A stretch of 64,000 nucleotides of DNA from Pseudanabaena sp. FACHB-1998 (lineage in GTDB: Bacteria; Cyanobacteriota; Cyanobacteriia; Pseudanabaenales; Pseudanabaenaceae): positions 1 to 64,000 of the forward strand of contig NZ_JACJQA010000048.1 in assembly GCF_014696355.1 (NCBI RefSeq), given 5' to 3'. Shown here piece after piece: positions 25,283-34,150 of this stretch; the stretch's first letter is position 1; every line of letters begins with the position of its first letter. Below the pieces are notes generated by a model. It saw nothing but the letters and a program-made list of their open reading frames with translations. It did no database searches and was not told the origin of the DNA. The position numbers and the translations under genes were made by a program.

Positions 25283-26662
25283 ATGCAAGCTATTAGACTG
25301 CCCCGATATATTACCGCAACTTTATTTAGTATATTGTTATTTGGATTTTGCTTTTTAATAGCCTCTTTAATTGATCCCAATACTTTCCATAAATTCTTTT
25401 CAGCGATTTCCCTACAAGCAGTAGAAAACAATCAGAATATAGTAGATAAAGCAGGCTATTACTATGATGTAAGTGCCTATGCAAATATGGCTATATTAGA
25501 TCAATGTCAAGCTTTTTATCCTATGTTTTCATGGATAGCAAGATTTTTATTTCATCCACAAACATTTGAACAGGCAGTTATAGGACTAAAAATTATTTCT
25601 TGTATAAGTTTCACAATAAGTATTCCCATATATTTTAATCTGCTTGAAAGAATTTCAAAAAGTAAAGCGATCGCCTACTTACTGACCTTTATTTATACTA
25701 TTAGCCCAATGGCTATTTTTAGAGTGATTGGCTATACAGAAGGAATATTTGCACTTCTTAGCCTCATTTTATTATCAATAATAATTAGTGAAAAAATAAA
25801 TAAAAGTATTATTTATATTAGTGCTTTCCTAATTGTTTTAGTGATGTCATTAACTCGCCCTGTATCTCTACAGTTGATTTTTTCATCTTGTACTACTCTT
25901 ATAATAATTGTCTTTATTGAAAAGGCTAAAAGTAAATTAGATTGGCAAGAATTATTTGAGAATTATAAATATAAATATCGTCATTTGATAATACTATCGC
26001 TAATGATTATTACTGCCACAATTATAGGCTATAGCATTTATGGATATTTATGCTTCCAATCAAGAGGAGATTTCTTTGCGCCTTTTAACGATCAAAAGCT
26101 ATGGGGAAAAACGTTAGGATTTTATCCACAAATATTTTTATCATTGGAGTATCCATTATTTGAACAAATATCCCTATACTTCCCCGTCATATTTCTGTTT
26201 GGGATAATTATTTGTTTATATAGCTTTATAAATTCAAGTGATATGGAAGTATTCATTCCTCAATTTCCATTGTTCTGGGGATTAATAAGTCTCTATCCTT
26301 CTATTCTCATCGCTATTTATATATTTGTATTTTTAATTAAAGGAAGAGATAAAAAGAGCATAATTACTATTAATTTATCCAATTCCCATAAAACAAAAAA
26401 ACTATTTAGTAGCTATACTTTTTGGTTTTGTTTGAGCTTTGTTTTGAGTCACATCTTCATCAATTTGTTTACTGTTGATAAAATCTATAGCCTTGCTCGA
26501 TTTACATTCAGTTTGCCATTCTTTTTTGTGTTTTTAGGCTACATCTTACAGAATGTGAAACATCAAAATATTATTAATATTTTAAAATTGTTTGTTCTCA
26601 TTGAATCTATCGCTTTAATTGAGCAATGGGTTCGTTATGGTCGAAATTTATGGCTTGGTTAA
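25283..26662 (+). CDS. PIG-V-like mannosyltransferase family membrane protein
   Basis: A 459-residue GT-C type membrane protein. The first helix (about 12-30) is followed by a luminal loop with YYYDVSAYANMAI and CQAFYPMFSWIARFLFHP, and then SPMAIFRVIGYTEGIFALLSL. The order of aspartate loop, F-Y-P-x-x-x-x-x-x-R-x-L and S-P-x-A-I-F-x-x-x-x-Y-T-E is what bacterial homologues of GPI mannosyltransferase 2 (PIG-V) show. About ten further helices follow. It probably adds a sugar from a lipid carrier outside the membrane. It is A/T rich like its divergent neighbour, hinting that the pair arrived or evolved together. Confidence 0.7.
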   Translation: MQAIRLPRYITATLFSILLFGFCFLIASLIDPNTFHKFFSAISLQAVENNQNIVDKAGYYYDVSAYANMAILDQCQAFYPMFSWIARFLFHPQTFEQAVIGLKIISCISFTISIPIYFNLLERISKSKAIAYLLTFIYTISPMAIFRVIGYTEGIFALLSLILLSIIISEKINKSIIYISAFLIVLVMSLTRPVSLQLIFSSCTTLIIIVFIEKAKSKLDWQELFENYKYKYRHLIILSLMIITATIIGYSIYGYLCFQSRGDFFAPFNDQKLWGKTLGFYPQIFLSLEYPLFEQISLYFPVIFLFGIIICLYSFINSSDMEVFIPQFPLFWGLISLYPSILIAIYIFVFLIKGRDKKSIITINLSNSHKTKKLFSSYTFWFCLSFVLSHIFINLFTVDKIYSLARFTFSLPFFFVFLGYILQNVKHQNIINILKLFVLIESIALIEQWVRYGRNLWLG

Positions 26663-26670
26663 TATAATCC

Positions 26671-26711
26671 CAAGAAAAAAGAGATTTGCATAGCAAATCT
26701 CTTTTTTCTTG
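26671..26711. terminator. Perfect 19-bp bidirectional terminator
   Basis: Arms 26671-26689 and 26693-26711, loop ATA, between the convergent PIG-V-like and hemF genes. Confidence 0.8.
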
Positions 26712-26728
26712 ATGGATGAGGATCGCCT

Positions 26729-27748
26729 TTAGAACTTCCAGTTAGCCCAGTCTTGAGGCTTTAAGAATGTTTCATGAAGTTCTGCTTCGGGAGTATTTGG
26801 TTCGGGCTTGTAGTCGTAATCCCAACGCACGAGAGGAGGTAATGACATGAGGATTGACTCAGTGCGTCCATTGGTTTGGAGTCCAAAGATCGTACCGCGA
26901 TCATAGACTAGATTGAATTCTACATAGCGTCCACGACGATAGAGTTGCCATTGCTTTTCACGATCGCCATATTCCATATTGCGGCGACGGTTAGCGATCG
27001 GTGTATAAGCTGGCAGAAAGGAATTACCGCAGGTCTTAATAAAAGCAAAAATTTCTTCCCAAGTCCGAGGCACATCGCCGATCTCATCACTCATCACTTG
27101 AGCCGTGGTGGAATCATTACTATTTTTGTAAAGTCCATCCTCACCATTTTGGTAGTCAAAGAAAATACCGCCTACGCCACGGGTTTCGCCACGGTGCTTG
27201 AGATAGAAGTAATCATCACACCATTGCTTAAAGACAGGGTAGTAATGAGGATTATGGCGATCGCAAGCATCCTTCAGAGTAGTGTGCAGATGATGAGCAT
27301 CTTCGGCAAAGCCATAGTATGGCGTGAGATCGAGTCCACCGCCAAACCACCAAATGGGGCCCGCTTCAAAATAGCGATAGTTAAGATGAACGGTTGGTGC
27401 ATAAGGATTATGGGGATGCAGCACCATTGATGTACCCGTGGCATAAAAATTATGCCCTGATGCTTCAGGGTGTTGGCGCAGAATGGCTGGGGGTAATTGG
27501 GTGCCAGATACTTCCGAAAAATTAACGCCACCTTTCTCAAAGTAATCGCCATCGGTAATTACACGAGAACGCCCACCGCCGCCTTCAGGACGCTCCCACT
27601 GATCTTGTTTAAACTTTGTTTTGCCGTCTAGCTCTTCTAAGCCTTGGCAAATACTATCTTGTAAGCTTTGCATAAATTGACTTACGCGAGCTTTAGAATC
27701 TGTCGGAACTTTTGGGGATACCTTCGGTGCAATAGGAGCGATGGTCAT
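26729..27748 (-). CDS. hemF: Oxygen-dependent coproporphyrinogen III oxidase
   Basis: A 339-residue HemF, converting coproporphyrinogen III to protoporphyrinogen IX with O2 in haem and chlorophyll synthesis. Visible signatures are GGGGRSRVITDG, SMVLHPHNPYAPTVHLNYRYFE, IWWFGGGLDLTPYYGF, and the C-terminal YVEFNLVYDRGTIFGL with SLPPLVRWDYDY. The length is usual for the cyanobacterial protein. It is monocistronic. Oxygen-independent HemN would be needed under anoxia and is not in this window; hemA lies 1.2 kb away on the same strand in a separate unit. Confidence 0.97.
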   Translation of the reverse strand: MTIAPIAPKVSPKVPTDSKARVSQFMQSLQDSICQGLEELDGKTKFKQDQWERPEGGGGRSRVITDGDYFEKGGVNFSEVSGTQLPPAILRQHPEASGHNFYATGTSMVLHPHNPYAPTVHLNYRYFEAGPIWWFGGGLDLTPYYGFAEDAHHLHTTLKDACDRHNPHYYPVFKQWCDDYFYLKHRGETRGVGGIFFDYQNGEDGLYKNSNDSTTAQVMSDEIGDVPRTWEEIFAFIKTCGNSFLPAYTPIANRRRNMEYGDREKQWQLYRRGRYVEFNLVYDRGTIFGLQTNGRTESILMSLPPLVRWDYDYKPEPNTPEAELHETFLKPQDWANWKF

Positions 27749-27939
27749 AATCGTTTCGTAGGATTTTTTCAGAGGTTGGACTTAGTCTTTTATAAATTTT
27801 TGTAAGCCATGCCCAAGACACGATATAGGCGCTTTGAGCAAAACTCATGAAAGTGTTTTTGTATCACTCGTTAATTACTTTACATTTATCTGTAATATCT
27901 CGGTGAAATGTAAAGCATTGTGTAGCAACTTTTTGTACA

Positions 27940-28030
27940 TATAGCTGTGGTCACTTGCATTAGGACAAATCAAAAGCAGAATACGAGTTGCGGCGCTTCG
28001 CGCCGCAACTCGCTTCTGGGGTTGTATCCT
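27940..28030. repeat. Family A MITE-like element with a 13-bp GC-rich hairpin
   Basis: It begins TATAGCTGTGGTCACTTGCA at 27940. The hairpin arms are 27984-27996 and 28000-28012, loop TTC, and the end is near GTATCCT. Besides this element, the 371-bp space 27749-28119 shows nothing I recognise. Confidence 0.65.
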
Positions 28031-28119
28031 CACAATATTTCTGGAGCCAATTTTATTTGTCAAATTGTATAGCAATGAAAGGAATCTCTGATAATTGCTT
28101 GGCATTTGCACAGGGTAAA

Positions 28120-28689
28120 TTACAACATAAATAGACAGTTATTATTTCTTAAAAACTTTAGAGCCGATCCATTCTCTAAATGAGATAGGTGATCAGGCAA
28201 GTAAGGTATTTTAATACTGTATAAATTGGCTGTTGACTCTTGAGATGTCTTAAACTCAATACACCAATCCTTATCAGAGTCTTCTTTAACACTAAAAACC
28301 CAACCATCAATCACCTCACCACCATTTTGAATGATCTTAGAGGCTCTATGTTTCGCCCATAGCCTTTCCATCCATTTGAACAGGACAGGATTAGAGAAAA
28401 TTGAAAGTAAATTTAGTACTGCTAAACCACTCACTCCGAATCCAGCAAATTGGATCAACATGGCAACCTGCGGCAAGTTCCTGATGTTCACTACTTTTGC
28501 TAGTTGAATTAACCCCTGAGCTAGGGCAAATGGAATGAAGATTATTCCAATCACAAATAGAATCGGCATTTGAAAGGCTCTGTAAATACCATCCACAATC
28601 ATTAAGCCTTCTGGCAAAGGGGACTCTCCACGAATAAACGCCTGATTTTGAGGATAAAACAGCGTGTAAGAATCAAACCTAGGAATCAT
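28120..28689 (-). CDS. Uncharacterised membrane protein
   Basis: About 189 residues from the ATG at 28689 (MIPRFDSYTLFYPQNQ); an ATG five codons upstream is less likely. Two hydrophobic stretches (IYRAFQMPILFVIGIIFIPF and VAMLIQFAGFGVSGLAVL) are followed by a charged cytoplasmic-type tail with a small beta-rich part (GWVFSVKEDSDKDWCIEF). I recognise no family. The composition looks coding and the gene ends just before the family A element. It might be species specific. Confidence 0.5.
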   Translation of the reverse strand: MIPRFDSYTLFYPQNQAFIRGESPLPEGLMIVDGIYRAFQMPILFVIGIIFIPFALAQGLIQLAKVVNIRNLPQVAMLIQFAGFGVSGLAVLNLLSIFSNPVLFKWMERLWAKHRASKIIQNGGEVIDGWVFSVKEDSDKDWCIEFKTSQESTANLYSIKIPYLPDHLSHLENGSALKFLRNNNCLFML

Positions 28690-28771
28690 AGTGAATATAA
28701 TCAATCTATATCTCGGCTCAGTATCTCAGATAAAGATCCCCGTCGGTCTTCGCAAAATTTTTTGTTTTGGG

Positions 28772-28878
28772 TAAGTACCTCGGCTTAATAAAACCAAGAA
28801 CCCAAATAAGCTGATTCGTCCGCAAAGCGGACGAATCAGCTTATTTGGATTTTATATTTAATTATGTCTACCTACTTA
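28772..28878. repeat. Family B element, both ends present (107 bp)
   Basis: Left end TAAGTACCTCGGCTTAAT at 28772, right end ATTATGTCTACCTACTTA at 28878. The internal stem is a perfect 22 bp (28802-28823 with 28827-28848, loop AAA), unlike the stems of other family B copies. Confidence 0.7.
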
Positions 28879-28961
28879 TTACATCTTGATCGCTTCCCAA
28901 TTATCTGATTGCGACAGGACACATCCTGAAAGGGATTTCTGATAATTTATCGAAATTAAAC

Positions 28962-28995
28962 AATAAAAAAGCCGCCTACAGGCGGCTTTTTTATT
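28962..28995 (-). terminator. Rho-independent terminator of hemA
   Basis: A perfect 15-bp stem (28962-28976 with 28981-28995), loop TACA, A/T tract at the base. It overlaps the hemA stop codon. Confidence 0.85.
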
Positions 28996-30295
28996 AACCT
29001 TCTTTCAGTTGGCTAGAAGGTGAATCTAGGTCAAAGAGAACTTGCAACATTTGCATGGCGCGGCGGCGCGTCTCAATGTCTTGCTGTGCGCGAAGCTGCA
29101 CCATTGGATCATGGAGGATTTTATTGATGATGCCGCGAGTCATGCTCTCGATTACATCCTGATGCTTATCTGCAAAATCATTACCGAGACGGGATAGGGC
29201 TTTTTCCATTTCCTGCTCGCGGATGATTTCCATCTTTTGACGGAGTTTGCTAATAGTGGGGACAGTCTCTAGCGATCGCCACCAGCTATCAAATTCCGCC
29301 ACACAACCTTCTAGCAAAACTTCCGCTTGCATTGCCATTTGGCGACGGCTTTCTTGATTCTCAGCTACTACGGCTTGCAAATCATCAACGTTGTAAGCTT
29401 TTGTATTTGGTAACTCGTTGACATCAGAACTGATATTGCGCGGTACAGAAATATCAACGAGAGTCAAGCCATTGTGATTTGAGGCGATCGCTTCCAGATT
29501 TTTGCGACTAATAATCACCTCAGTCGAAGCTGTACTAGTAAATACCAAGTCCGAAACTGCCACACAGTCAAACATCTGATCTAGAGAATGAATATCGAAC
29601 TGAGCGCCACTAGACTCAAATTCTTTGAGCATAGTCTCAGCACGCGCACGAGAACGATTCACGATCGCAATCTTTTGTGCGCCTTTAGAAATTAAATGCT
29701 TGACCAACAGGCGGGACATCTTGCCCGCACCAATGATGGTGGTATGTTTATCTGATAAATTTTGCAGTTTAATTTGAGCGAGTTCTACTGCTGCCGAACT
29801 AATCGACACCGCACCCGTACCAATTTCAGTTTCCGTGCGAACTCGTTTACCAGCCGATAGAGCTTGTTTAAAGAGTTGGTTGAGGATTCGACCTGCGCCA
29901 TTATGTTGCTGGGCAAGACGATGGGTATTTTTGACTTGGGCAAGAATTTGTCCTTCACCAAGCACGAGACTATCTAATCCTGAAGCAACCCGCATCAGGT
30001 GAGTCACGGCATCTTGACGGAGCAGAATAAACAGATAGCGACGGAGGAACTGTAGAGGTAGTTGGCTAAATTCCGCAAGAAACTGCATAATTTCGCGAAT
30101 GCCACCTTCGGCTTCGTTGGTGACTACATACAACTCTAAGCGGTTACAAGTGCTTAAAATTGCAGCTTCTTCGATACTCGGATAGCTCATCAGTTGAGCG
30201 ATCGCTGCTTCCATGCGATCCTCTGGAATACTCAACTTTTCTCGTACTTCCACAGTCGCCGTTTTGTGACTCAAGCCAACAACTGCAATATTCAT
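28994..30295 (-). CDS. hemA: Glutamyl-tRNA reductase
   Basis: A 433-residue enzyme of the C5 pathway, reducing glutamyl-tRNA to glutamate-1-semialdehyde, the committed step of tetrapyrrole synthesis. The N-terminus [15 protein letters not shown], the catalytic Cys50 in STCNRLELY, the GQILAQVKN segment, the NADPH-binding [13 protein letters not shown], and the C-terminal dimerisation domain are all present. Length is typical. It stands alone, with hairpins on both sides. Control by the Glu-tRNA reductase-binding proteins is known in phototrophs but cannot be read here. Confidence 0.97.
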   Translation of the reverse strand: MNIAVVGLSHKTATVEVREKLSIPEDRMEAAIAQLMSYPSIEEAAILSTCNRLELYVVTNEAEGGIREIMQFLAEFSQLPLQFLRRYLFILLRQDAVTHLMRVASGLDSLVLGEGQILAQVKNTHRLAQQHNGAGRILNQLFKQALSAGKRVRTETEIGTGAVSISSAAVELAQIKLQNLSDKHTTIIGAGKMSRLLVKHLISKGAQKIAIVNRSRARAETMLKEFESSGAQFDIHSLDQMFDCVAVSDLVFTSTASTEVIISRKNLEAIASNHNGLTLVDISVPRNISSDVNELPNTKAYNVDDLQAVVAENQESRRQMAMQAEVLLEGCVAEFDSWWRSLETVPTISKLRQKMEIIREQEMEKALSRLGNDFADKHQDVIESMTRGIINKILHDPMVQLRAQQDIETRRRAMQMLQVLFDLDSPSSQLKEG

Positions 30296-30468
30296 ATCGT
30301 AAATGCGTTTCTTATTTGGACTAGAAATTATTATCTTATTGAATGAGCTTATCAGGCGATCGCTACCACTGTAGTAGGTACTTATTACTCCTTAACGTTC
30401 TGTAATACGATCACTTTAAATTAATGTTAGTGATATTACAGCTTGTTTCGGCTTTGTGTAGTGTGCCT

Positions 30469-30509
30469 AAATTTTGAAAAAGCTTACAAAGTAAGCTTTT
30501 TCAAAATTT
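30469..30509. repeat. Perfect 19-bp hairpin upstream of hemA and downstream of tRNA-Arg
   Basis: Arms 30469-30487 and 30491-30509, loop AAA. On the minus strand it lies 73 bp beyond the tRNA 3' end, so it may terminate that transcript before hemA. Confidence 0.6.
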
Positions 30510-30581
30510 AACTGGGTTTTAAGAAGGCGCACAGCCCTGTAAGTAAGGCTTAACTGATGAAATTTTAATTAAATTGTGGTA

Positions 30582-30655
30582 CGGGACTGATCGGGATCGA
30601 ACCGATGACCTAGCGCTTAGGAGGCGCTTGCTCTATCCAACTGAGCCACAGCCCC
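30582..30655 (-). tRNA. tRNA-Arg, anticodon CCU
   Basis: Read on the minus strand from 30655: a 7-bp acceptor stem GGGGCTG with CAGTCCC (one G-U pair), D-arm, anticodon stem AGCGC/GCGCT enclosing the loop CTCCTAA with anticodon CCT, T-arm with GGTTCGATCCC, and discriminator G. CCA is not encoded. It decodes the AGG codon. Confidence 0.93.
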
Positions 30656-30721
30656 AAAGAGGGTATTAACTAGCTCATTATAGCAACTACCTTTAAAAAA
30701 GGAAGCTGCTATTTCGATACT

Positions 30722-32023
30722 TTAACCTCGGCTAGTGATCGATAGTCCTTCGACGATCATTGCTGGGACATATAAAGAACCGTGCCAATGCCGATCGCTT
30801 GCCACCCCAATCACCTGATTAAGCGCTGTATAGATATTTCCTGACACCATCGTGTCTTTGACTCGACCGACGATTTTGCCATTTTTAACGCGATAGCCCA
30901 AATCGACATTAATCGAAAAATCTCCCGATAAATCGGAATCATCACCTAAAACTTGATCGACAATTAAGCCATTTTTTAAGGTTGCCGCTAGCTCTAAAAT
31001 ATCGCCTTGAATCGTTTCGCTCGCGGCGATCGCCAAATTAAATAGCCCCGGACTAGGATAATTTCCCAAATCGCCGCGAAATCCATTACCAGTCGCAGCA
31101 ATCCCTAATTCCTTACAGGTGCGAATATCGCCATAAAATCCTTGCAAAATACCGCGATCAATCCAAGTAAATTCCTGTGTGGGCGTACCTTCATCATCAA
31201 AGGGAGCGCTGTAAACCCCAAAATTCGGGTTTTGGCTTATTGAAAACATAGGCGCGATCACAGGTTGTCCCACCTTCGCTAGCCAAGGTGTTGCCTTTTG
31301 CTGCACCTGTCTACCACTCATGGCGATCGCCACCACTCCCCACAACAAATCCGCCGCCTTACTCGTAAAAATTACGGGTACTTTGCCCGAAGGTGCGGTG
31401 GCATTTTTTTTCGCCCATGCTAAATATTGCAGAACTTTTTGGGCGATCGCGGATGGCTCTAGCTTGCCCCGTTCCGACTGCCCATACCAAACATTCAGAA
31501 AGTCATCGCCTCGCGTCACTTCAGCCGTCAGCGCACCATCCACCGTGATGTCTTGATAGCCGCAGTCTAGTCCTTTGCTATTAATGATCCTGACCGTCTC
31601 TTGGCTACATTCCCAATCCGCCCCACAAATTGCCTCTGGATAATGCTCTAATACCTCAGCGATCGCCGATTTCCCCCAATCTACCATTTGCTTAACGCTA
31701 ACTTCTTCGCCATAGATTTTGGGATAGTCGATCACCGTCGAGTCTTGCAGTAAAATCTCTTCAGGTTCGCTGAGGGTGCTTAAGGCGATCGCTTGATCCA
31801 CTAAGTCCTGCGGCTCTACCGTACCGTAGGCAGTTGCTAAACCGACTTTGCCATTTTGCCAAATCCGTAAACCTACTCCTTCTGCATCAATACTTTCGAG
31901 TTGCTTAAGCCGATTTGCTTCAAAAAATACAGGTCGGGAAATAGAGCTTGATGCATATACTTCTGCGGCTTCGCAGCCAGATGTAAGGGCTAGTTCTAGT
32001 AATTGTTCGGGAGCGATGGTCAT
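30722..32023 (-). CDS. TldD/PmbA family metallopeptidase-like protein, PmbA type
   Basis: A 433-residue protein of the TldD/PmbA family. The N-terminal sandwich contains VGLRIWQNGKVGLATAYG. The C-terminal half has GVYSAPFDDEGTPTQEFTWIDRGILQGF and a closing SGNIYTALNQVIGVASDRHWHGSLYVPAMIVEGLSI. The HExxxH zinc motif of TldD is absent, as expected for the PmbA (TldE) partner. In E. coli the heterodimer trims peptides such as microcin B17 precursor and CcdA. The TldD partner is not nearby. The gene lies just upstream of tRNA-Arg on the same strand. Confidence 0.88.
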   Translation of the reverse strand: MTIAPEQLLELALTSGCEAAEVYASSSISRPVFFEANRLKQLESIDAEGVGLRIWQNGKVGLATAYGTVEPQDLVDQAIALSTLSEPEEILLQDSTVIDYPKIYGEEVSVKQMVDWGKSAIAEVLEHYPEAICGADWECSQETVRIINSKGLDCGYQDITVDGALTAEVTRGDDFLNVWYGQSERGKLEPSAIAQKVLQYLAWAKKNATAPSGKVPVIFTSKAADLLWGVVAIAMSGRQVQQKATPWLAKVGQPVIAPMFSISQNPNFGVYSAPFDDEGTPTQEFTWIDRGILQGFYGDIRTCKELGIAATGNGFRGDLGNYPSPGLFNLAIAASETIQGDILELAATLKNGLIVDQVLGDDSDLSGDFSINVDLGYRVKNGKIVGRVKDTMVSGNIYTALNQVIGVASDRHWHGSLYVPAMIVEGLSITSRG

Positions 32024-32150
32024 TGCTAATTGATTAAGGTTGCTCTATTTTAAACTGTTCAAGTCATGCTTTCAAAAAAGCGATTTTGTGGTTTCAAGCG
32101 CCAAAAAGATGTTTATTCGATTCTATGAACTTGCTACTCCCTTCTCACTC

Positions 32151-32193
32151 AAGAATTAGGTAGGCGGCGCTTCGCGCCGCCTACCTAATTCTT
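32151..32193. repeat. Perfect 20-bp GC-rich hairpin
   Basis: Arms 32151-32170 and 32174-32193, loop TTC. It sits between the pmbA start and a possible gene remnant. Confidence 0.65.
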
Positions 32194-32198
32194 GTCTA

Positions 32199-32407
32199 TT
32201 TCTTAGACGGAGAAGGGCGTAAGAAAGAAAATAATCCTGAATTCCAAGATTTTGCTACAGAGATTCTTAAGCCCTTTGAAAAGTTTAATATTAATGGATA
32301 TATTGAATGGAAAAAGTAGGAGGGTTCTATTTAATAGTCGTAAAAAAGCTATAAAATCCACACATTCTGGCGATAAGTCTCTATTTTTAGATAAAAAACT
32401 CAAATAA
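32199..32407 (+). pseudogene. Possible gene remnant plus 37-codon open frame
   Basis: From about 32199 a plus-strand frame reads protein-like sequence (FLDGEGRKKENNPEFQDFAT, then EILKPFEKFNINGYIEWKK) to a TAG at 32318-32320, with no start codon because the perfect hairpin lies directly upstream. An ATG at 32294 in another frame opens 37 codons to 32407 (MDILNGKSRRVLFNSRKKAI and so on). The first looks like the tail of a lost gene; I cannot name the family. The rest of the 405-bp space 32024-32428 holds only the hairpin. Confidence 0.3.
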
Positions 32408-32428
32408 AAAATTTAACAATAAGCTGAT

Positions 32429-33925
32429 ATGCAACTTAGTCCTCGCTTTAAGCTCTTTTCTCAACCCATCGATCGCTATGCAATTGGTTTAGTCGCCATA
32501 TTAAGTATAGCGATTGCGATATTGCTATGGATTGGCGATCGCACTGCCCCACAGGTGAGAGACTTTAGCTGGCAAGGACAGAGAATTGATGCCAGCAATA
32601 TCTCCTTTGTCTTGACTTTTAATCGCCCGATGAATCGTGAAAGCGTCGAGCAGAATCTGAAATTTGAGCCGCCCCTCGCAGGTAAGATCAGTTGGTCATC
32701 GCGGCGCATGTCCTATACGCCGCTAGCACCTGCGACCTATGGCAAATCCTATACAGTAAAGCTCGAAAATGCCTATGATCGCTTTGCAAGTGAGTCTGGT
32801 AAAAAAATTGCGATCGACCCTTTTACAGGACTCTTTAAAACTCCCAATCCCTACTTTGCTTATATTGGCTCCCAAGAAGAAGAAAAAGGTCGCCTTGTCC
32901 TTTACGATGTGCTACAAAAGGAGAAGCGAGTTTTAACTCCTCCTAATCTAACTGTTCTAGATTTTCGGATTTATCCTGATCGCCAAAAAATTCTTTTTGG
33001 CGCGATCGAAGCGGTGGGGCAAAGCTTACTCGATCAAAAACTCTATGTTGTAACGACGGGAATCGATCGCGAAGATCGCTTAACGGCAAATTCACCAGAA
33101 ATAAAACCTGTTCTTGGTAGTGATGACTTTCAAAACTTTAAATTCGATCTCTCGCCCGATGGCAAAAATATCTTGGTGCAGCGTCTCAGCCGTCAACAAG
33201 TTGGACGCTATGGACTCTGGCTTATCAAAGACAATCAAGCACCACGATCGCTGGATAATCAACCAGGAGGGGATTTTATGTTTACGCCCGACAGCGCGTC
33301 GGTGGCGATCGCTCAAGGCGAAGGAGTTGCGATTCTGCCCCTTGAGCCGCAAGCCCCACCGTTGGACTTTCTCCCCAGATTCGGTACTGTCCTAAATTTT
33401 GGTAGAAGCGGTACACAGGCGGCGACAATTAAATTTAATAAGGACTATACGCGATCGCTATATTTAGTAAATAATCAAGGCGTGCAAAAAGAACTTACGA
33501 AAATTAATGGTTCCATCCTTGGCGCTCAATTCGATCCTCAAGAAAAAAACCTCTATTGCCTTCTTACGGATGTCGAGCAGGATACCGCTAAAAATATCTT
33601 TCGAGAGAAGCCCTACCTCGCCGCGATCGATCTAGAATCGGCACAATTACGAAGACTTCTCGAACTTCCATCTCAAAGAGAAGTTCAATTTAATATTTCT
33701 CCTGATGGACAATCAATTCTTCTTAATTCTGCTATTCCCAACAGTAATGCCTCTAGCAATACTCCATCAAGTACCGAAGATTCGGCTCAATCCACTAGAA
33801 GTTCTCAAGCTTCTCAAGTTCCAACCCAGTTGATTATGCTATCAGTTAACAACTCAGATAGAAACAATTTACCTCAACCTGAAGTATTACCTATGTTTGG
33901 TAAGTTTGCCCGATGGATACCCTAG
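32429..33925 (+). CDS. Membrane-anchored Ig-like / beta-propeller (PD40-type) protein
   Basis: A 498-residue protein. One N-terminal helix (about 20-35, LVAILSIAIAILLWIG) anchors it with the rest outside the cytoplasm. Residues about 45-135 form an Ig-like SbsA/Big_5-type domain (ISFVLTFNRPMNRESVEQNL, then YTPLAPATYGKSYTVKL). The remainder has repeating blades of the TolB/PD40 sort (FRIYPDRQKILFGAI, FDLSPDGKNILVQ, FMFTPDSASVAIAQ, FNISPDGQSILLN). A Ser-rich linker precedes the end. The combination suggests a periplasmic scaffold. No enzyme motif is visible. It is monocistronic. Confidence 0.7.
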   Translation: MQLSPRFKLFSQPIDRYAIGLVAILSIAIAILLWIGDRTAPQVRDFSWQGQRIDASNISFVLTFNRPMNRESVEQNLKFEPPLAGKISWSSRRMSYTPLAPATYGKSYTVKLENAYDRFASESGKKIAIDPFTGLFKTPNPYFAYIGSQEEEKGRLVLYDVLQKEKRVLTPPNLTVLDFRIYPDRQKILFGAIEAVGQSLLDQKLYVVTTGIDREDRLTANSPEIKPVLGSDDFQNFKFDLSPDGKNILVQRLSRQQVGRYGLWLIKDNQAPRSLDNQPGGDFMFTPDSASVAIAQGEGVAILPLEPQAPPLDFLPRFGTVLNFGRSGTQAATIKFNKDYTRSLYLVNNQGVQKELTKINGSILGAQFDPQEKNLYCLLTDVEQDTAKNIFREKPYLAAIDLESAQLRRLLELPSQREVQFNISPDGQSILLNSAIPNSNASSNTPSSTEDSAQSTRSSQASQVPTQLIMLSVNNSDRNNLPQPEVLPMFGKFARWIP

Positions 33926-33958
33926 AGTTATTTCTAAGCTTCTGGCTTAGAAATAACT
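33926..33958. terminator. Perfect 14-bp hairpin after the propeller gene
   Basis: Arms 33926-33939 and 33945-33958, loop TTCTG; it overlaps the final base of the stop codon region only marginally. Confidence 0.6.
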
Positions 33959-33982
33959 TTACACACTGAAGAGCATAGCTTG

Positions 33983-34017
33983 CTACCAGAAGCGAGTTGC
34001 GCCGCAAATCGCTTCTG
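33983..34017. repeat. Family A-type hairpin without clear terminal repeats
   Basis: The stem ACCAGAAGCGA and its complement (33983 and 34017 ends), with one mismatch inward, is the same arm as in the 38117 hairpin. TGTCCTAA follows, as in other family A right ends. Confidence 0.5.
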
Positions 34018-34150
34018 GTTTTGTGTCCTAACAAGAGGCAATAGCTATAAATTAAGCTTAGGTTAACTCTAGGTTATAAGTCTTAGCTTGTATCTAACTT
34101 GACCTAACACCTAATATGAAAAAAACACTTTTTATAATTTTGGGGGTTAC

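Noticed and set aside
27875-28111. 78-codon open frame on the minus strand
   Set aside because: It runs through a family A element, and its residues reflect the palindrome.
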